Assembly: GCF_021018895.1 (NCBI RefSeq)
Contig: NC_079387.1
Coordinates: forward strand, 5,603,083 to 5,667,082
Length of the DNA: 64,000 nucleotides
DNA from: Seriola aureovittata
Taxonomy: Eukaryota > Chordata > Actinopteri > Carangiformes > Carangidae
Direction of reading: 5' to 3'
Part shown: positions 62,971 through 64,000 of the stretch, one piece after another
Layout of the letters: each line of letters begins with the position of its first letter
Numbering within the stretch: the stretch's first letter is position 1
Notes under the pieces: generated by a model
Database searches by the model: none
Told to the model about the DNA's origin: nothing
What the model saw: only the letters and a program-made list of their open reading frames with translations
Position numbers and translations under genes: made by a program

Positions 62971-63298
62971 CGGAACACAGATAAGGTTTTCCTTCTTCCC
63001 TTTACCTTCGTTTTCTTTCCGTTTTTTTTTTTATTTTTTAATTTATTTATTTATTTATTTTTTACAACAATACAGCCATGAGGAAGCGTTCTCCCTCCCG
63101 GGAAAAGAGGCTCGCCGCAGCGCCACACAAAGATCCAAAATCCACAAAAAACATCCGCGCACTCTTCTTCTCTTCGCAAGCAATACTAGCAGTTGCTGTA
63201 AGAAGAAGGCAGATAAATCAATCCCAAAATCACACAATATCTCGTTCTGTCATTTCTCAATCTGAAAACCATACTCACACACCCCGCTCCAGGAGGAG

Positions 63299-63438
63299 AA
63301 AAAGAGACTGAGCAGGTGATCGCACAGCTGTATTTGTAGGCTCTGATTGCGCCCAAAGGGCGGAGGTGTTAATTTTCTAATTGTCTCCTGAAACGGCTCA
63401 CCCTCGGAGAGAGTGACCCATACGGTGGCGTGTTGACC
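63299..63438 (-). repeat. DIRS inverted terminal repeat, 5' side of the element
   Basis: Partner of 58871-59009. The outer extension tgatatcaagtagaacg (63439-63455) is unique to this end and is mirrored only in the internal complementary region. Confidence 0.9.
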
Positions 63439-63455
63439 TGATATCAAGTAGAACG

Positions 63456-64000
63456 TCATAGTGTAGTATGGCATAAAATTTCAAAAAACGTCATAGTATA
63501 GTAAGGCATAAAAATGGCACAAAACGTCACAGTATAATACGGCATAAAAATGGCAAAAAACGTCATAGTATAGTAGAGCATAAAAATGACAAAAAACGTC
63601 ACAGTATAGTAAGGCATAAAAATGACAAAAAAACATCATAGTGTAGTATGGCATAAAATTTCAAAAAACGTCATAGTATAGTCAGGCACAAAACGTCACA
63701 GTATAGTAAGGCATAAAAATGACAAAAAAACATCATAGTGTAGTATGGCATAAAATTTCAAAAAACGTCATAGTATACTAAGGCATAAAAATGGCAAAAA
63801 AACGTCATAGTGTACTAAGGCATAAAAATGGCAAAAAACGTCATAGTATACTAGGGCATAAAAATGCCAAAAAATACATATTATAGTAGAGCATAAAAAT
63901 GCCAAAAAAACGGCATAGTGTAGTATGGCATAAAATTTCAAAAAACGTCATAGTATAATAAGGCATAAAAATGGCAAAAAACGTCATAGTATAATAAGGC
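63456..64000 (+). repeat. Minisatellite, right part, runs off the window
   Basis: About 15 units of roughly 32-38 bp with the pattern 'cgtcatagtatagtaaggca' + 'taaaaatggcaaaaaa'. Variants carry 'aatttcaa' or 'agtgtagtatgg'. The array continues past the end of the window. Confidence 0.95.

Larger units (their letters stand above)
58831..63455 (-). mobile_element. DIRS-type tyrosine-recombinase retrotransposon
   Basis: A 4.6-kb element transcribed on the minus strand. Inverted terminal repeats (58871-59009 and about 63299-63438), an internal complementary region (59053-59145), a gag-like ORF and a single pol ORF with reverse transcriptase, RNase H and tyrosine recombinase together define DIRS; Ngaro-type elements lack the inverted termini. 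No target-site duplication is seen, as expected. ACG occurs at both ends (58831-58833, 63453-63455), and restoring one ACG rebuilds the minisatellite unit. That is consistent with recombinase-mediated entry. Frameshifts make this copy non-functional as read. Confidence 0.93.

Overview
The window looks like nuclear DNA of a teleost fish. The evidence is a vertebrate ERM-family gene with vertebrate-style introns, very dense CA/GT microsatellites, a Tc1 element of a type I know from fish, tRNA-derived SINE remnants and a DIRS-type tyrosine-recombinase retrotransposon. No bacterial, organellar or CRISPR content was seen. All gene identities come from reading translated exons by eye against remembered families; no search was run.

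Region by region. (1) 1-21 kb is mostly non-coding and rich in microsatellites. It holds four candidate minus-strand coding exons (4.5, 12.5, 14.9 and 17.6 kb) that all end in the same splice phase. I cannot name their gene. A 0.36-kb deletion derivative of a Tc1/mariner transposon lies at 19.6-20.0 kb. (2) 21-41.6 kb is one complete gene on the + strand, moesin (msn; fish msna or msnb undecided). It has 14 coding exons, 581 residues, the MPKP first exon, a FERM domain, a coiled coil and a C-ERMAD ending in DEFESM. A poly(A) signal lies at 41,615. One intron splits the exon that I recall as a single 275-bp exon in mammalian ERM genes.

(3) 41.9-58.6 kb is an accessory-looking mosaic. A roughly 1.3-kb segment with a TATA-like box and a 5' splice site occurs twice (41,973-43,338 and 48,549-49,858). 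Between the copies lie intron-containing fragments of unrelated genes: PSPC1 (paraspeckle component 1), an ARHGAP20-like PH/RA gene, a P2RX7-C-terminal-like exon and an ABCC4-like exon. After the second copy comes a candidate spliced non-coding transcript. It consists of a tandem array of near-identical micro-exon cassettes with eight GTAAGT donors, then a terminal exon carrying a 98-bp near-perfect hairpin and a poly(A) signal. A possible 75-residue gene of unknown function (53.5-55.0 kb, minus) and a broken DPP4/FAP-like gene (56.2-58.5 kb, minus, propeller exons only) follow.

(4) 58.76-64 kb is a minisatellite of about 37 bp unit, split by a 4.6-kb DIRS element (58,831-63,455). The element has inverted terminal repeats, an internal complementary region, a gag-like ORF and an RT/RNase H/tyrosine-recombinase ORF with frameshifts. 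In short, one ordinary cytoskeletal gene is followed by a repeat-driven region of captured and decayed gene pieces. The tandem splice cassette plus hairpin is the least explained structure in the window.
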